A stretch of DNA of 11,563 bases from Actinomycetota bacterium (GCA_005800465.1 SYFI01000065.1:1-11563), one strand, 5' to 3'. Shown: positions 1 through 6,719, counted from the first letter of the stretch. Notes: a model not told the origin generated them from the letters alone. Program-made: numbers and translations.

Positions 1-22
1 CGAGAGGCGGCTTGGCACTCAT
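1..22 (-). CDS. Start of a gene leaving the window, probably the element's integrase (partial)
   Basis: An ATG on the minus strand (22-20) overlaps the TGA stop of the excisionase-like gene as ATGA. The visible residues are MSAKPPL, then the window ends. A 4-bp ATGA overlap is the usual sign of translational coupling. In actinobacterial integrative elements, a small excisionase gene next to a tRNA is commonly followed by the tyrosine recombinase gene. Only seven codons are visible, so the product itself cannot be identified and the integrase call rests on context alone. Confidence 0.45.
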
Positions 23-288
23 GCGGCAGCCCCCGCGTTGTCTCCCAGCCACGCGTGAAGATCCCTCCGCCGGATCAACACCCGCCCGCCGTCCTTCACC
101 TTCGGGAGCCGCTTCGCGCAGGTCAGCTCGTAGATCCGCTGGGGCGTTGTGCGGAGATATGCCGCCGCCTCCTTCACGGTCAGATAGGGGCTGGCGTCGG
201 GCTGGCCGGCCGGGGCAAGGCCGCGGCGCTCGATCTCGTCGGCCAACTTGCTGATGATCAGATCCATGTCCTGTCCTTCGAATGTCAT
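19..288 (-). CDS. Excisionase-like helix-turn-helix DNA-binding protein
   Basis: A small protein (89 residues from ATG 288) with a charged N-terminus and a C-terminal winged-helix domain of the MerR/excisionase type. The core is YLTVKEAAAYLRTTPQRIYE, then a KDGGRVLIRRRDLHAWL wing and helix. This pattern is typical of excisionase-family DNA-binding proteins, which bend att-site DNA and bias an integrase toward excision. Three starts are possible: GTG at 300; ATG at 288, with GGAAG 5 nt upstream; and ATG at 267, with AAGGA a few nt upstream. I chose 288, but 267 is nearly as good, and all three keep the domain. The stop overlaps the next gene's ATG. Its position 170 nt from the 3' end of tRNA-Arg supports a role in a tRNA-integrated element. 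It could instead be a general transcriptional regulator. Confidence 0.8.
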   Translation of the reverse strand: MTFEGQDMDLIISKLADEIERRGLAPAGQPDASPYLTVKEAAAYLRTTPQRIYELTCAKRLPKVKDGGRVLIRRRDLHAWLGDNAGAAA

Positions 289-344
289 CGTCACTTCCAC
301 ACTTCGAACATAGCGCCGATTTCCCGGGCCGTTCCAAGCATTTC

Positions 345-365
345 CCTGCTCTGAGCAGGCCTTTT
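345..365 (+). terminator. Small hairpin with T-run, possible rho-independent terminator
   Basis: The stem CCTGCT (345-350) pairs with AGCAGG (354-359) around a 3-nt loop, followed by CC and four T residues. It reads as a terminator on the plus strand, pointing toward the tRNA. No plus-strand gene lies upstream in the window. It could instead be a structured part of the element's attachment region or a regulatory site for the excisionase gene. The stem is short and the T-run is weak. Confidence 0.3.
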
Positions 366-419
366 ATGGCCGCTCCAAGAGCCGGACGACGACATCAGCG
401 GAGCACGGACGAGCGGGGC

Positions 420-447
420 CGCATGGCCCCCCTCGCATGGCCCCCCT
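420..447. repeat. 14-bp perfect tandem duplication beside tRNA-Arg
   Basis: Two adjacent identical copies of CGCATGGCCCCCCT lie at 420-433 and 434-447. They sit 15 bp from the 3' end of the tRNA gene, which is where the element boundary is expected. They may be recombinase arm sites or a slippage product of the C-run. No function can be assigned from sequence alone. Confidence 0.8.
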
Positions 448-461
448 CTCGGGAAACCTCA

Positions 462-534
462 TGCCCTCGGCAAGATTCGAACTTGCGACACCAGGATTAG
501 GAATCCTGTGCTCTATCCCCTGAGCTACGAGGGC
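462..534 (-). tRNA. tRNA-Arg (anticodon CCT)
   Basis: Reading the minus strand, the 5' acceptor GCCCTCG (534-528) pairs with the 3' acceptor CGAGGGC (469-463), and A at 462 is the discriminator base. The D-arm follows the GTAGCTCAG...AGAGC pattern. The anticodon stem is CAGGA/TCCTG with loop TTCCTAA, giving anticodon CCT, which reads AGG. The T-arm is GCAAG-TTCGAAT-CTTGC. CCA is not encoded. The 3' end faces the excisionase-like gene, so this tRNA is the likely integration site of the element at the left edge, and the recombined core should lie in its 3' half. Confidence 0.95.
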
Positions 535-588
535 GATGTACCTGCATATGATGGGATTTCTGCGGGAGACTGGAGGGGCCTTAGCCGC

Positions 589-612
589 TCCTACATTGTC
601 TCCTACATTGTC
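589..612. repeat. 12-bp perfect tandem duplication
   Basis: Two adjacent identical copies of TCCTACATTGTC lie at 589-600 and 601-612, about 55 bp upstream of the tRNA-Arg 5' end. On the minus strand an open frame reads them as DNVGDNVG, so they may be the leftover end of a decayed coding sequence. They could also be protein-binding half-sites. Confidence 0.75.
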
Positions 613-689
613 CCGACGCGCGAGTTGCACCTGCTGAGGCGCCGCCGCACGCTTCGCAGCGTAGCGGCGACGCCTCGGCAGACTGCCCA

Positions 690-1040
690 TCAGGGCCGCC
701 AGCCACGCTCCTCGGCGCGCCGGACATGGTGGCCGCCACGGGCTGACGCCCTCGGCGGGGCGGATGGCGAAGACGCGTCCAGGTAGAGCATGAGGGCCAT
801 GCACACTGCGTCGTGCCGTGTGCGTCCGTGCGCCACAGGGCCATCTATGCCGACGAGGCCGTCGTACTCCACGACGCGCGCCTTCCACTCGGTCGCGTAC
901 TGCTCAGCGTCTGCTTGCCGGGCCGCGAGGACTGTCGCCTCCCACGCTTCTCCGCCAGCACCGACTGACGCACTCACGAGCCAAGTGCCAGCCGTCGGGT
1001 CAATGACCGCGACCAGGGGCTGCCGGTGGTGCAGACGAGG
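690..1040 (-). pseudogene. Unidentified coding fragment without a start codon
   Basis: About 85 residues in this frame look like real protein. The stretch begins near LVAVIDPTAGTWLVSASV, continues through WEATVLAARQADAEQYATEW, and ends near MALMLYLDASS, with balanced composition unlike the Arg/Pro-rich shadow frames around it. The frame then turns low-quality before a stop at 690. No ATG, GTG or TTG start with a ribosome binding site precedes the good stretch. Upstream, the coding-like signal switches to another frame, that of the fibronectin III remnant. I do not recognise the family. The likely reading is a 5'-truncated gene piece left by recombination near the tRNA. A frameshifted short gene is the alternative. 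Confidence 0.45.
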
Positions 1041-1735
1041 CGGTCGCACGGAGTGCGGCCCGCAAGAGTCGGCACGCTGGTGCTGGCTGCGACGGGGGTC
1101 ACGTTGACCGATGTGCTGGTCGGCCCGGCGCCGCGCGAATGGATGGCCCGCAGGCGTACCGCGTACGTGGTGCCGTTGGTGAGACCACTGATGAGCACTG
1201 GACTCCCGGTGGTGGCTGGCGAAACCACTGTCCATGCCCCCTCATTGAGTGAGTACTCGTAGCCGGTGATGGGCTGACCATTCGCAGCGCCCGCCGTGAA
1301 TGCGATGCTCGCAACGGCGTCACCTGCAGTTGCCACCAGTGAGGTGGGCGCCGACGGCGGCGTGGGGGCATCCACAAACGGCGACGCGATGTAGATGACT
1401 CCTGACGACAGGCTGCCCGGGGGAGCGGGACTGCATGCCTCAGAGGTCGGGTCGCAACCTCGATCGCCCCCGGTGTCGGGCCGGCCCCAGGTGACGACCG
1501 AGCCATCATCCCGCAGGGCGGCACCTGCGCTGTCGTTGGAGAACACCTGCGCAACCCCGGTACGTGCGCCGCCCACCGGGGTCAACGAGCTACCGCAGAA
1601 GTCGCTGCCGCCCCAGGTCACCACCGAGCCATTCTGCTTCGCAGCAACGAAGGCATCCTGCGTCCACATGATCTGAGTGACCCCCCCGGGTGCGCCGCGT
1701 AGCCAGACCCAGGGCGGGCGGGTGCACCCAGGGGA
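974..1735 (-). pseudogene. Truncated secreted/surface protein: RCC1-like repeats plus fibronectin III domain
   Basis: In order, the open frame shows a repeat ending GSVVTWGG, a second repeat (GVAQVFSNDSAGAALRDDG then SVVTWG), a degenerate third unit (SSGVIYIASPF), and one fibronectin type III domain running from PSAPTSLVATAGDAV to TSVNVTPV (about 1095). RCC1-like repeats normally occur in sets building a beta-propeller, so most of the protein is missing. The repeat homology begins upstream of the only ATG (1669) and continues back to the stop codon of the Sap-family gene in the same frame, with no start codon or signal peptide. After the fibronectin domain the frame becomes atypical and stops at 974. 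The family is usually exported. Here it is best read as a remnant cut at both ends, though expression from ATG 1669, preceded by a G-run, cannot be excluded. Confidence 0.6.
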
Positions 1736-2392
1736 CTATGGGAGCAACTGGTACGCGCTCGATGCCACGAGAAAGGCACCGATCGCCGTTCCGCCGACTG
1801 CGATCGCGCGGTCCGTGTGAGATTCGATCCACGCCCGCATTGCCGTGGCCACATGCTGTGCGCGCTCTGGACGCACTGCGGCACCCACCTCCAGCACGAT
1901 GTAACTGGAGCTGGCCACAAGCACGAACATGACGAGCGCCAGCACGCTCGACGCCGATCCCACCTGTACCTCGAGCACGGTCGTGACGCCGGCAGCGATG
2001 AGGCCCCACGGCTGAGTGATGGGCGCGAGGGCCGCGGCAAACCAGAGCGACATGTCGTCGATCCCCTGCTGCCACTTCGGTGGCGCCTTGGGCCTCTTCG
2101 GCCGCGCCATGGTGCGCCATTTTCGGAGGCCAATGATCAGCAGCAGCACGCCGATAAGCAGCTTGGCCATCAAGGCCACCCATGCGGGCGCTGAACCATG
2201 CTCTGGCGGCGTGTTGCCCGTGGCCACGATGGTGAGCACCACGATGGCCGAGAGCGACACCAGCCAGCCGACAAGAAATGCAGCGGCCTTCTGAACGCCC
2301 CGCTTGGAGGTGAGCAGCAGGGTGAATGGCACCAGCGGAAGGGGGTCGAGTGCGATGGCCACAGCAATGATGATGAGCGTGATGATGTCCAT
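1736..2392 (-). CDS. Sap/GAP-family integral membrane protein
   Basis: 218 residues, about six hydrophobic segments: residues 2-25 (ITLIIIAVAIALDPLPLVPF), 36-58, 70-88, and three in the C-terminal half. A cytoplasmic-looking basic loop (RKWRTMARPKRPKAPPKW) follows segment three. Overall length, the early DPLPLVPF motif and the segment/loop order match the actinobacterial Sap (sulfolipid-1-addressing protein)/GAP family. Members are implicated in moving cell-envelope lipids or glycolipids; the substrate here is unknown. ATG at 2392 is the first good start, and no strong Shine-Dalgarno is visible. It is transcribed divergently from the cellulase across a 330-bp gap. Its stop is followed in the same frame by the RCC1/fibronectin remnant. 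Family assignment is fairly firm; a LysE-like exporter is the main alternative. Confidence 0.75.
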   Translation of the reverse strand: MDIITLIIIAVAIALDPLPLVPFTLLLTSKRGVQKAAAFLVGWLVSLSAIVVLTIVATGNTPPEHGSAPAWVALMAKLLIGVLLLIIGLRKWRTMARPKRPKAPPKWQQGIDDMSLWFAAALAPITQPWGLIAAGVTTVLEVQVGSASSVLALVMFVLVASSSYIVLEVGAAVRPERAQHVATAMRAWIESHTDRAIAVGGTAIGAFLVASSAYQLLP

Positions 2393-2711
2393 GGGTGGCC
2401 ATCAAGGCTAGGCGACGCCCGGACCCCGTGGTGGTGCCGTGCGCTCCCTGCGTGCGCTCGCCGCATCCACACGCCTGACGGATCACGAGGAGCGACCACG
2501 GGAGCACGGGGATCTCGCCCCGCGACTCGAGCGCATCGGTGGCGAGAAGGCGTCTCATACGGCCCCGGCACGTGGGTCTCGCCAAGGTACCCCAGCACAA
2601 CACTCGTGGTCGTGACAGAACATTCGCGGTTCCGTCAGTCAATCGGCTCACAATTCGTTCTTGCCTCGTTGAGAGCCTTTCCGGGTCATCGCCGCCCCAT
2701 GGCGACCCCAC
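2393..2711. other. Divergent intergenic region, no gene seen
   Basis: This gap of about 320 bp separates the Sap-family gene (minus) from the cellulase (plus) and must hold both promoters if each has one. I see no convincing -35/-10 pair for either and no tRNA or strong hairpin. The cellulase frame stays open back to a GTG at 2539, but the predicted extra leader (Arg-rich, then hydrophilic) would precede the signal peptide and is unlikely to be translated. Confidence 0.5.
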
Positions 2712-2727
2712 GGAGGAGCCCCACATA
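2712..2727 (+). promoter_or_regulatory. Shine-Dalgarno GGAGG placing the cellulase start at ATA
   Basis: GGAGG (2712-2716) is a perfect anti-SD match. Eight nt later comes ATA (2725-2727), in the cellulase frame and directly before a typical signal peptide. No ATG, GTG or TTG lies in this frame between GTG 2572 and the signal peptide. The spacing is ideal, which makes ATA the best start on sequence grounds; a G-to-A change or sequencing error from ATG is the simplest explanation. Confidence 0.6.
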
Positions 2728-4707
2728 CCCATCGCCCGCACACCCCGCCGTGCACTCGTTGCCATTGCCAGCGCAGGCGCCCTCATCGCCGCAGGATCCA
2801 CTCTGGGTGTGCAGGGGCCGCTGCACACCAGCGGTGGCCAGATCGTTGATCAAGCGAACCGCGAGGTGGTTCTGCAGGGGGTCAACTGGTTTGGCTTTGA
2901 AACCGCCAACCATGCGCCCCACGGCCTGTGGACCCGCGACTACCGCGACATGCTCGCCCAGATCAGGGCGCAGGGGTTCAACGTCATCCGCCTCCCGTTC
3001 TCGCTTCAGGCGCTGAAGAGCACCACGACGTCGGGCATCGACTACGGCAACGGGCGCAACGCTGCGCTGCAGGGCAAGACCCCACAGCATCTGATGGACG
3101 AGATCATCGCCGAGGCCGGACGCCAGGGGCTTGGGGTGATCCTCGACAACCACTCAGGCGCAGATGACAGCTTCATGTCGCCCCTCTGGTACGGCACCGG
3201 TGGCTTCACCGAGGACGACTGGGTGAACCAGTGGACCGCGCTGGCCACGCGCTACGCGAACAACCCCACGGTGCTTGGTGCCGATCTCAAGAACGAGCCT
3301 CACGGCGAGGCAACCTGGGGAACCGGGCAGGCCAACGACTGGCGACGCGCCGCTGAGCGCGCCGGCAACGCCGTGCTGGCCAAGGCGCCCAACTGGCTGG
3401 TGCTGGTGGAGGGCATCGAGGGTCCTGTCGCCGGGGGGCAGACCCTCGACCGCAACTGGTGGGGCGGCAACCTGCAGGGTGTGCGGCAGAACCCCGTGCG
3501 GCTGTCGGTGCCAAATCGCGTGGTGTATTCGCCACACGAGTACGGCCCCGGCGTGTTCGCGCAGCCGTGGTTCTCGCAGCCCGACATGGCCACCACGCTT
3601 GCCAGCCGCTGGACCATCGGCTTCGGGTACATCCGCGATGCGGGCACCGCGCCCATTCTGGTGGGCGAGTTCGGTGCCAAGAACGTGGGCACCGACACGG
3701 TGGAGAGGCGCTGGATCCGTCAGTTCGCCGACTACATGGGCCAAAAGGGAATCAGCTGGACCTTCTGGGCCTGGAACCCCAACTCGGGTGGCACCGGCGG
3801 CGTGCTGCAGGACGACGGGCGCACGGTGAACCCCGCGAAGATGGGCCTGCTGTCATCGCTCATCAAGCGCGAGCGCATTGACTACGCGCCGGGCACGGGC
3901 ACCACGCCTGCCCCGGCGCCGACTCCCACCCCGACGCCAACCCCGACCCCGACGCCCACTCCGACTCCGGGCCCTGCACCGGCGCCCGGCAGCGTCAGCA
4001 TCCGCGTGCAGGTCGACTCCTCGTGGAGCGGAGGCTGGTGCGGCAAGTTCGTGGTGCAGAACATCGGTGCCACGCCCGCGTCGATCACGCGTATGTCGTT
4101 CGGGCTGCCAGCGGGTGCCACGGTCACGAGTACGTGGAATGGCACGGTGTCTGGCACCGGAACATCCCGTGTCATCACCGCGCCGAGATGGGCGACGGCA
4201 CCGGCCCGCGGCAGCTACAGCGATACCGGCCTGTGCGTGAATGGGGCTCAGGGGCTTACCAATGTGACGGTGGAGTGGGCGGGCGACAGCGCAACAACGC
4301 CTGCCCCCGCTCCCACGCCAATGCCGGCACCGGTACCGGTGCCGGCGCCGACTCCAGCACCCGCCCCGACACCTGGGCCCACTCCAGCTCCCACGCCCGG
4401 ATCGCCCACGCTCACGGCCACGGTGAGTCGCGACTCCACCTGGGCCACGGGGTTCTGCAGGTCGTTCACGGTGACCAACGCCGGCACCGCGGCGAGCAAG
4501 TCGTGGCGGCTCACCTTCACGCTTCCGCAGGGCGCCGCCATCACGCAGTCGTGGAGCGGAACCGCGAGCGCGACGACGGGCACCGTCACGGTGACGCCCG
4601 CCGACTGGGCCGGGGCCATCGCGCCCGGGGCGAAGTCGACATCGTTCGGATTCTGCGCATCAGGCACCGGGGAGGTGACGGGCGATGCCCTTGGGTCCGT
4701 TTCATGA
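2725..4707 (+). CDS. Secreted GH5 endoglucanase with two CBM2-like cellulose-binding domains
   Basis: Hydrolyses beta-1,4-glucan outside the cell. From ATA 2725 (660 residues) the order is: signal peptide (1-27; basic PIARTPRR then a hydrophobic Ala-rich stretch), GH5 catalytic domain (about 35-375), Pro/Thr linker (393-422), CBM2-like domain (424-522), second Pro/Ala/Thr linker (524-561), CBM2-like domain (562-660). The catalytic domain resembles Acidothermus E1 (GH5 subfamily 1), with VNWFGFET and GLWTRDYRDML near the start. Expected active-site residues are visible: R89 (IRLP), H143, acid/base E191 (KNEPHG), H271 (SPHEYG), nucleophile E315 (GEFG) and W350 (FWAWN). Both CBMs keep the N- and C-terminal cysteines and several Trp residues. 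The frame extends upstream to GTG 2539, but that adds 62 hydrophilic residues before the signal. The next gene is another secreted protein on the same strand. Confidence 0.92.
   Translation: MPIARTPRRALVAIASAGALIAAGSTLGVQGPLHTSGGQIVDQANREVVLQGVNWFGFETANHAPHGLWTRDYRDMLAQIRAQGFNVIRLPFSLQALKSTTTSGIDYGNGRNAALQGKTPQHLMDEIIAEAGRQGLGVILDNHSGADDSFMSPLWYGTGGFTEDDWVNQWTALATRYANNPTVLGADLKNEPHGEATWGTGQANDWRRAAERAGNAVLAKAPNWLVLVEGIEGPVAGGQTLDRNWWGGNLQGVRQNPVRLSVPNRVVYSPHEYGPGVFAQPWFSQPDMATTLASRWTIGFGYIRDAGTAPILVGEFGAKNVGTDTVERRWIRQFADYMGQKGISWTFWAWNPNSGGTGGVLQDDGRTVNPAKMGLLSSLIKRERIDYAPGTGTTPAPAPTPTPTPTPTPTPTPTPGPAPAPGSVSIRVQVDSSWSGGWCGKFVVQNIGATPASITRMSFGLPAGATVTSTWNGTVSGTGTSRVITAPRWATAPARGSYSDTGLCVNGAQGLTNVTVEWAGDSATTPAPAPTPMPAPVPVPAPTPAPAPTPGPTPAPTPGSPTLTATVSRDSTWATGFCRSFTVTNAGTAASKSWRLTFTLPQGAAITQSWSGTASATTGTVTVTPADWAGAIAPGAKSTSFGFCASGTGEVTGDALGSVS
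3922..3969 (+). repeat. Thr-Pro dipeptide repeat in the first cellulase linker
   Basis: Eight consecutive Thr-Pro codon pairs sit inside a longer Pro/Ala/Thr stretch (3901-3990) that joins the catalytic domain to the first CBM2-like domain. Such linkers are extended, flexible and commonly O-glycosylated in secreted cellulases. Codon choice varies between units, so this is not a perfect DNA repeat. Confidence 0.9.
4323..4346. repeat. 24-bp perfect palindrome in the second cellulase linker
   Basis: The arm GCCGGCACCGGT (4323-4334) is followed with no spacer by its exact reverse complement (4335-4346). It encodes the central PAPVPVPAP portion of the linker between the two CBMs. Its symmetry could arise from repeated Pro/Val/Ala codons, but the length is notable. 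Without a loop it is not a normal terminator. Confidence 0.85.
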
Positions 4708-4721
4708 CCAAACGCGCGCAC

Positions 4722-4749
4722 TTGCAATGACCGCACTTGGGTGTGTAAT
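4722..4749 (+). promoter_or_regulatory. Candidate sigma70-type promoter of the secreted-protein gene
   Basis: A -35-like TTGCAA (4722-4727) and a -10-like TGTAAT (4744-4749, five of six consensus bases) are 16 bp apart in the short gap after the cellulase stop. The expected start near 4757 would give a leader of about 33 nt before ATG 4790. No terminator is visible between the two genes, so read-through from the cellulase is also possible. Confidence 0.45.
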
Positions 4750-4789
4750 CCGTGTGCTCCCCCTCAGATCTAGCAGCCAAGAGGACCAC

Positions 4790-6664
4790 ATGAAGCCTTA
4801 TCTCTGGACCGCCATCGCGCTCGCGACAGTTGTCACTATGCCGGCAATGGCCCAAGGCGTCAACGTGTCGGGAACCGTCAAGAGCGGCAAGGGGATGAAG
4901 ATCTCCGCCATCGCCCTTGATGGCACCGCGACGACGGCGTCACTCAAGAGCAACGGCGCGTTCAAGTTGAGCGTGCCCTCAAACCGTGCAAAGAACGCCA
5001 CGCTGCATCTGATCAGCAGCAATGGCGACTACTACGGCCCCATCGTGCTTGCCAGGAGCAAGAGCAAGACCACGGGCTACACGCGCCTGAACAACAAGAC
5101 CGTGAACCTCAGGACCATCTCCAAGAAGACCGGGTTCGCCATTGTCGGCACCACGCCGGCAGGCGGCACCTACAGCACCAAGGCCGGCACTGTGAAGGTG
5201 GCCAAGAAGACCGGCGCGCCCCTGGGGGCCGGCAAGCTCGGCCTGGTGAAGGTGGCGTCATCTGCTGCGGAGCTCTCGCGCAAGGGCGAGATGCAGAGCG
5301 GTGGTGGCAACGGGTCCGGGGGCGGAGGCCAGCAGGGCGGAGGCCAGCAGGGCGGAGGCCAGCAGGGCGGAGGCCAGCAGTTCAGCCCCACCGACCCGTG
5401 TGGCACCGCGGTTGGTGGTGACTGCGACAAGGACGGCGTGCCCAACGCGTTCGACGTGGACGACAACGGCAACCTCACCATCGACATGACCGACGCCGTC
5501 TCGGTGGTGAGCACCGCCAAGCTGCTCACCTACAGTGACGTGCGCCCGAGTATCGGCAACACCATCAACGCCAACGCCGGTGCCACGCCCGAGCAGATCA
5601 ACGCGTTCCTCGGCAGCACCAACGAGCAGACGTCCACGGGGCTTGCGCTCACCTTCTACTACTCATCGGAGGACCTGATCGGACAGAGCAGTGGAACGCT
5701 CACCAGTGTGTGGGCCACCTGTGGCACCGGCGCGCCGTGGTGCGCGCCGGGCACCGGCACTGCCACGGCGTCGGGCTCCAGCGAGTTCCCGCAGATCCTC
5801 CCCGACGTCGCCCAGTTCGGGTCGGTGAGCTGGGGCGCCTACACGGGCAGCACCTGCGCCACGCAGGGGCAGCCGTGTCAGCCGACAGCCACCCCGTCGC
5901 CGGGCAACGGCTTCCAGTCGTCAAGCCAGCAGGGCGCACCGGCCGGGTCGAGCGTGTGGACCGCGTTCACCAAGCCGAACGCCGCCGACACGCTCGGCAC
6001 GGTCAACGCCGGCAGCGTGCTCACGCTCAACTACACGGGCAACGGCGTCACGCAGTCACAGAAGCCCATCGCAATCAGCCCGTACTTCGTCACCACGCCG
6101 GCCATCAGCAACGTGACCACCAGCGCGACGGACCGGGCGCTCTCATACCCGTACACGGCGAATGAGGGCACCAACAGGAGCAACGGCTTCCAGTTGGGTG
6201 CCGACGGCGATCTGGCTCTCACGCTCTGGCGTCCGCAGCGCCTGGCGCTCCCGGGCGAGGCCGGTCAGTTCTACGACGTGGGTGGCCTGCACTACGGAAT
6301 CACGCTCGACAGCATCAGCACGGCCGCCAACCCCAACGGGGAGCAGCAGCGGGCCAATCAGGAGGTCGGCTGCAGCGTCGCGGCCGGGAGTGGCCTCGGT
6401 GGCAACAGCCCGGCGCTTGACGGGTCGTGGAACACCATCACTCCGCTGCAGGACATCACGCTCACCGACCAGGCGCCGAACGCGGCCAACACGGTAATAA
6501 TTGCCAGCAACATCCTGGCGTGTGCACAGGCAGCCTTCCCCGGCCAGAACCTGGCGGGTGGCTCGGCCAACCTGTCGCTGCTGGCCATCGGTCAGCCGCT
6601 GTCAAACGGTGCCAACCGCACCGGCGAGAGTTTCTCGGTGAAGTTCGCCGGGGGCAACAACTAG
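4790..6664 (+). CDS. Secreted protein of unknown function with TSP3-like calcium-binding motif
   Basis: 624 residues. ATG 4790 is preceded by GAGGA 4 nt upstream and starts a signal peptide (KPYLWTAIALATVVTMPAMA) with likely cleavage after A21. The mature protein has: a Lys-rich beta-type domain (about 22-165, VNVSGTVKSGKGMKISAI onward); a Gly/Gln linker of four GGGQQ units (178-197); an aspartate-rich DCDKDGVPNAFDVDDNGN segment (211-228), like a thrombospondin type 3/dockerin-type calcium loop; and a long Gly/Ser/Thr-rich C-terminal region to 624 with scattered cysteines, some in close pairs (TCGTGAPWC, TCATQGQPC) that may form disulfides. No catalytic motif or cell-wall anchor is recognised. 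It follows the cellulase on the same strand by 82 nt and could be a surface or matrix protein acting with it, but this is inference. The gene ends at the hairpin shared with the opposing phosphatase gene. Confidence 0.85.
   Translation: MKPYLWTAIALATVVTMPAMAQGVNVSGTVKSGKGMKISAIALDGTATTASLKSNGAFKLSVPSNRAKNATLHLISSNGDYYGPIVLARSKSKTTGYTRLNNKTVNLRTISKKTGFAIVGTTPAGGTYSTKAGTVKVAKKTGAPLGAGKLGLVKVASSAAELSRKGEMQSGGGNGSGGGGQQGGGQQGGGQQGGGQQFSPTDPCGTAVGGDCDKDGVPNAFDVDDNGNLTIDMTDAVSVVSTAKLLTYSDVRPSIGNTINANAGATPEQINAFLGSTNEQTSTGLALTFYYSSEDLIGQSSGTLTSVWATCGTGAPWCAPGTGTATASGSSEFPQILPDVAQFGSVSWGAYTGSTCATQGQPCQPTATPSPGNGFQSSSQQGAPAGSSVWTAFTKPNAADTLGTVNAGSVLTLNYTGNGVTQSQKPIAISPYFVTTPAISNVTTSATDRALSYPYTANEGTNRSNGFQLGADGDLALTLWRPQRLALPGEAGQFYDVGGLHYGITLDSISTAANPNGEQQRANQEVGCSVAAGSGLGGNSPALDGSWNTITPLQDITLTDQAPNAANTVIIASNILACAQAAFPGQNLAGGSANLSLLAIGQPLSNGANRTGESFSVKFAGGNN
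5321..5380 (+). repeat. Four perfect 15-bp tandem repeats (GGGQQ linker)
   Basis: GGCGGAGGCCAGCAG occurs four times head to tail without a mismatch. Each unit keeps the reading frame, so gain or loss of units would change linker length by five residues without frameshifting. DNA-level identity, not just amino-acid repetition, points to recent slippage expansion. Confidence 0.95.
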
Positions 6665-6677
6665 CAGCATCCACGGA

Positions 6678-6719
6678 GCCGGCACTCAGGCGGGGGAGTT
6701 CCACCGCCTGAGTGCCGGC
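6678..6719. terminator. Perfect 16-bp hairpin between convergent genes
   Basis: GCCGGCACTCAGGCGG (6678-6693) pairs perfectly with 6704-6719 around a 10-nt loop. It begins 14 nt after the stop of the secreted-protein gene and overlaps the last codons and TGA stop (6688-6686) of the histidine phosphatase gene on the other strand. The position suggests a bidirectional transcription stop. Neither side has a strong T-run, so termination may be rho-assisted or of the U-poor type seen in actinobacteria. Confidence 0.75.

Noticed and set aside
364..888. Minus-strand open frame of 174 codons
   Set aside because: Its C-terminal part (ALVAQGIEHRIPNPG) is the translation of the tRNA-Arg gene, a known false call, and the rest is Arg/Pro-rich shadow sequence.
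2539..2724. Longer cellulase N-terminus from GTG 2539
   Set aside because: The added 62 residues are Arg-rich and hydrophilic, precede the signal peptide, and lack a Shine-Dalgarno site.
1590..2828. Minus-strand open frame of 412 codons
   Set aside because: It crosses the Sap gene and the cellulase start in other frames and has His/Arg/Gly-rich shadow composition with no recognisable domain.
3922..5380. Possible CRISPR-like repetition
   Set aside because: The repeats are in-frame protein linkers (Thr-Pro and GGGQQ) with no spacers between units.
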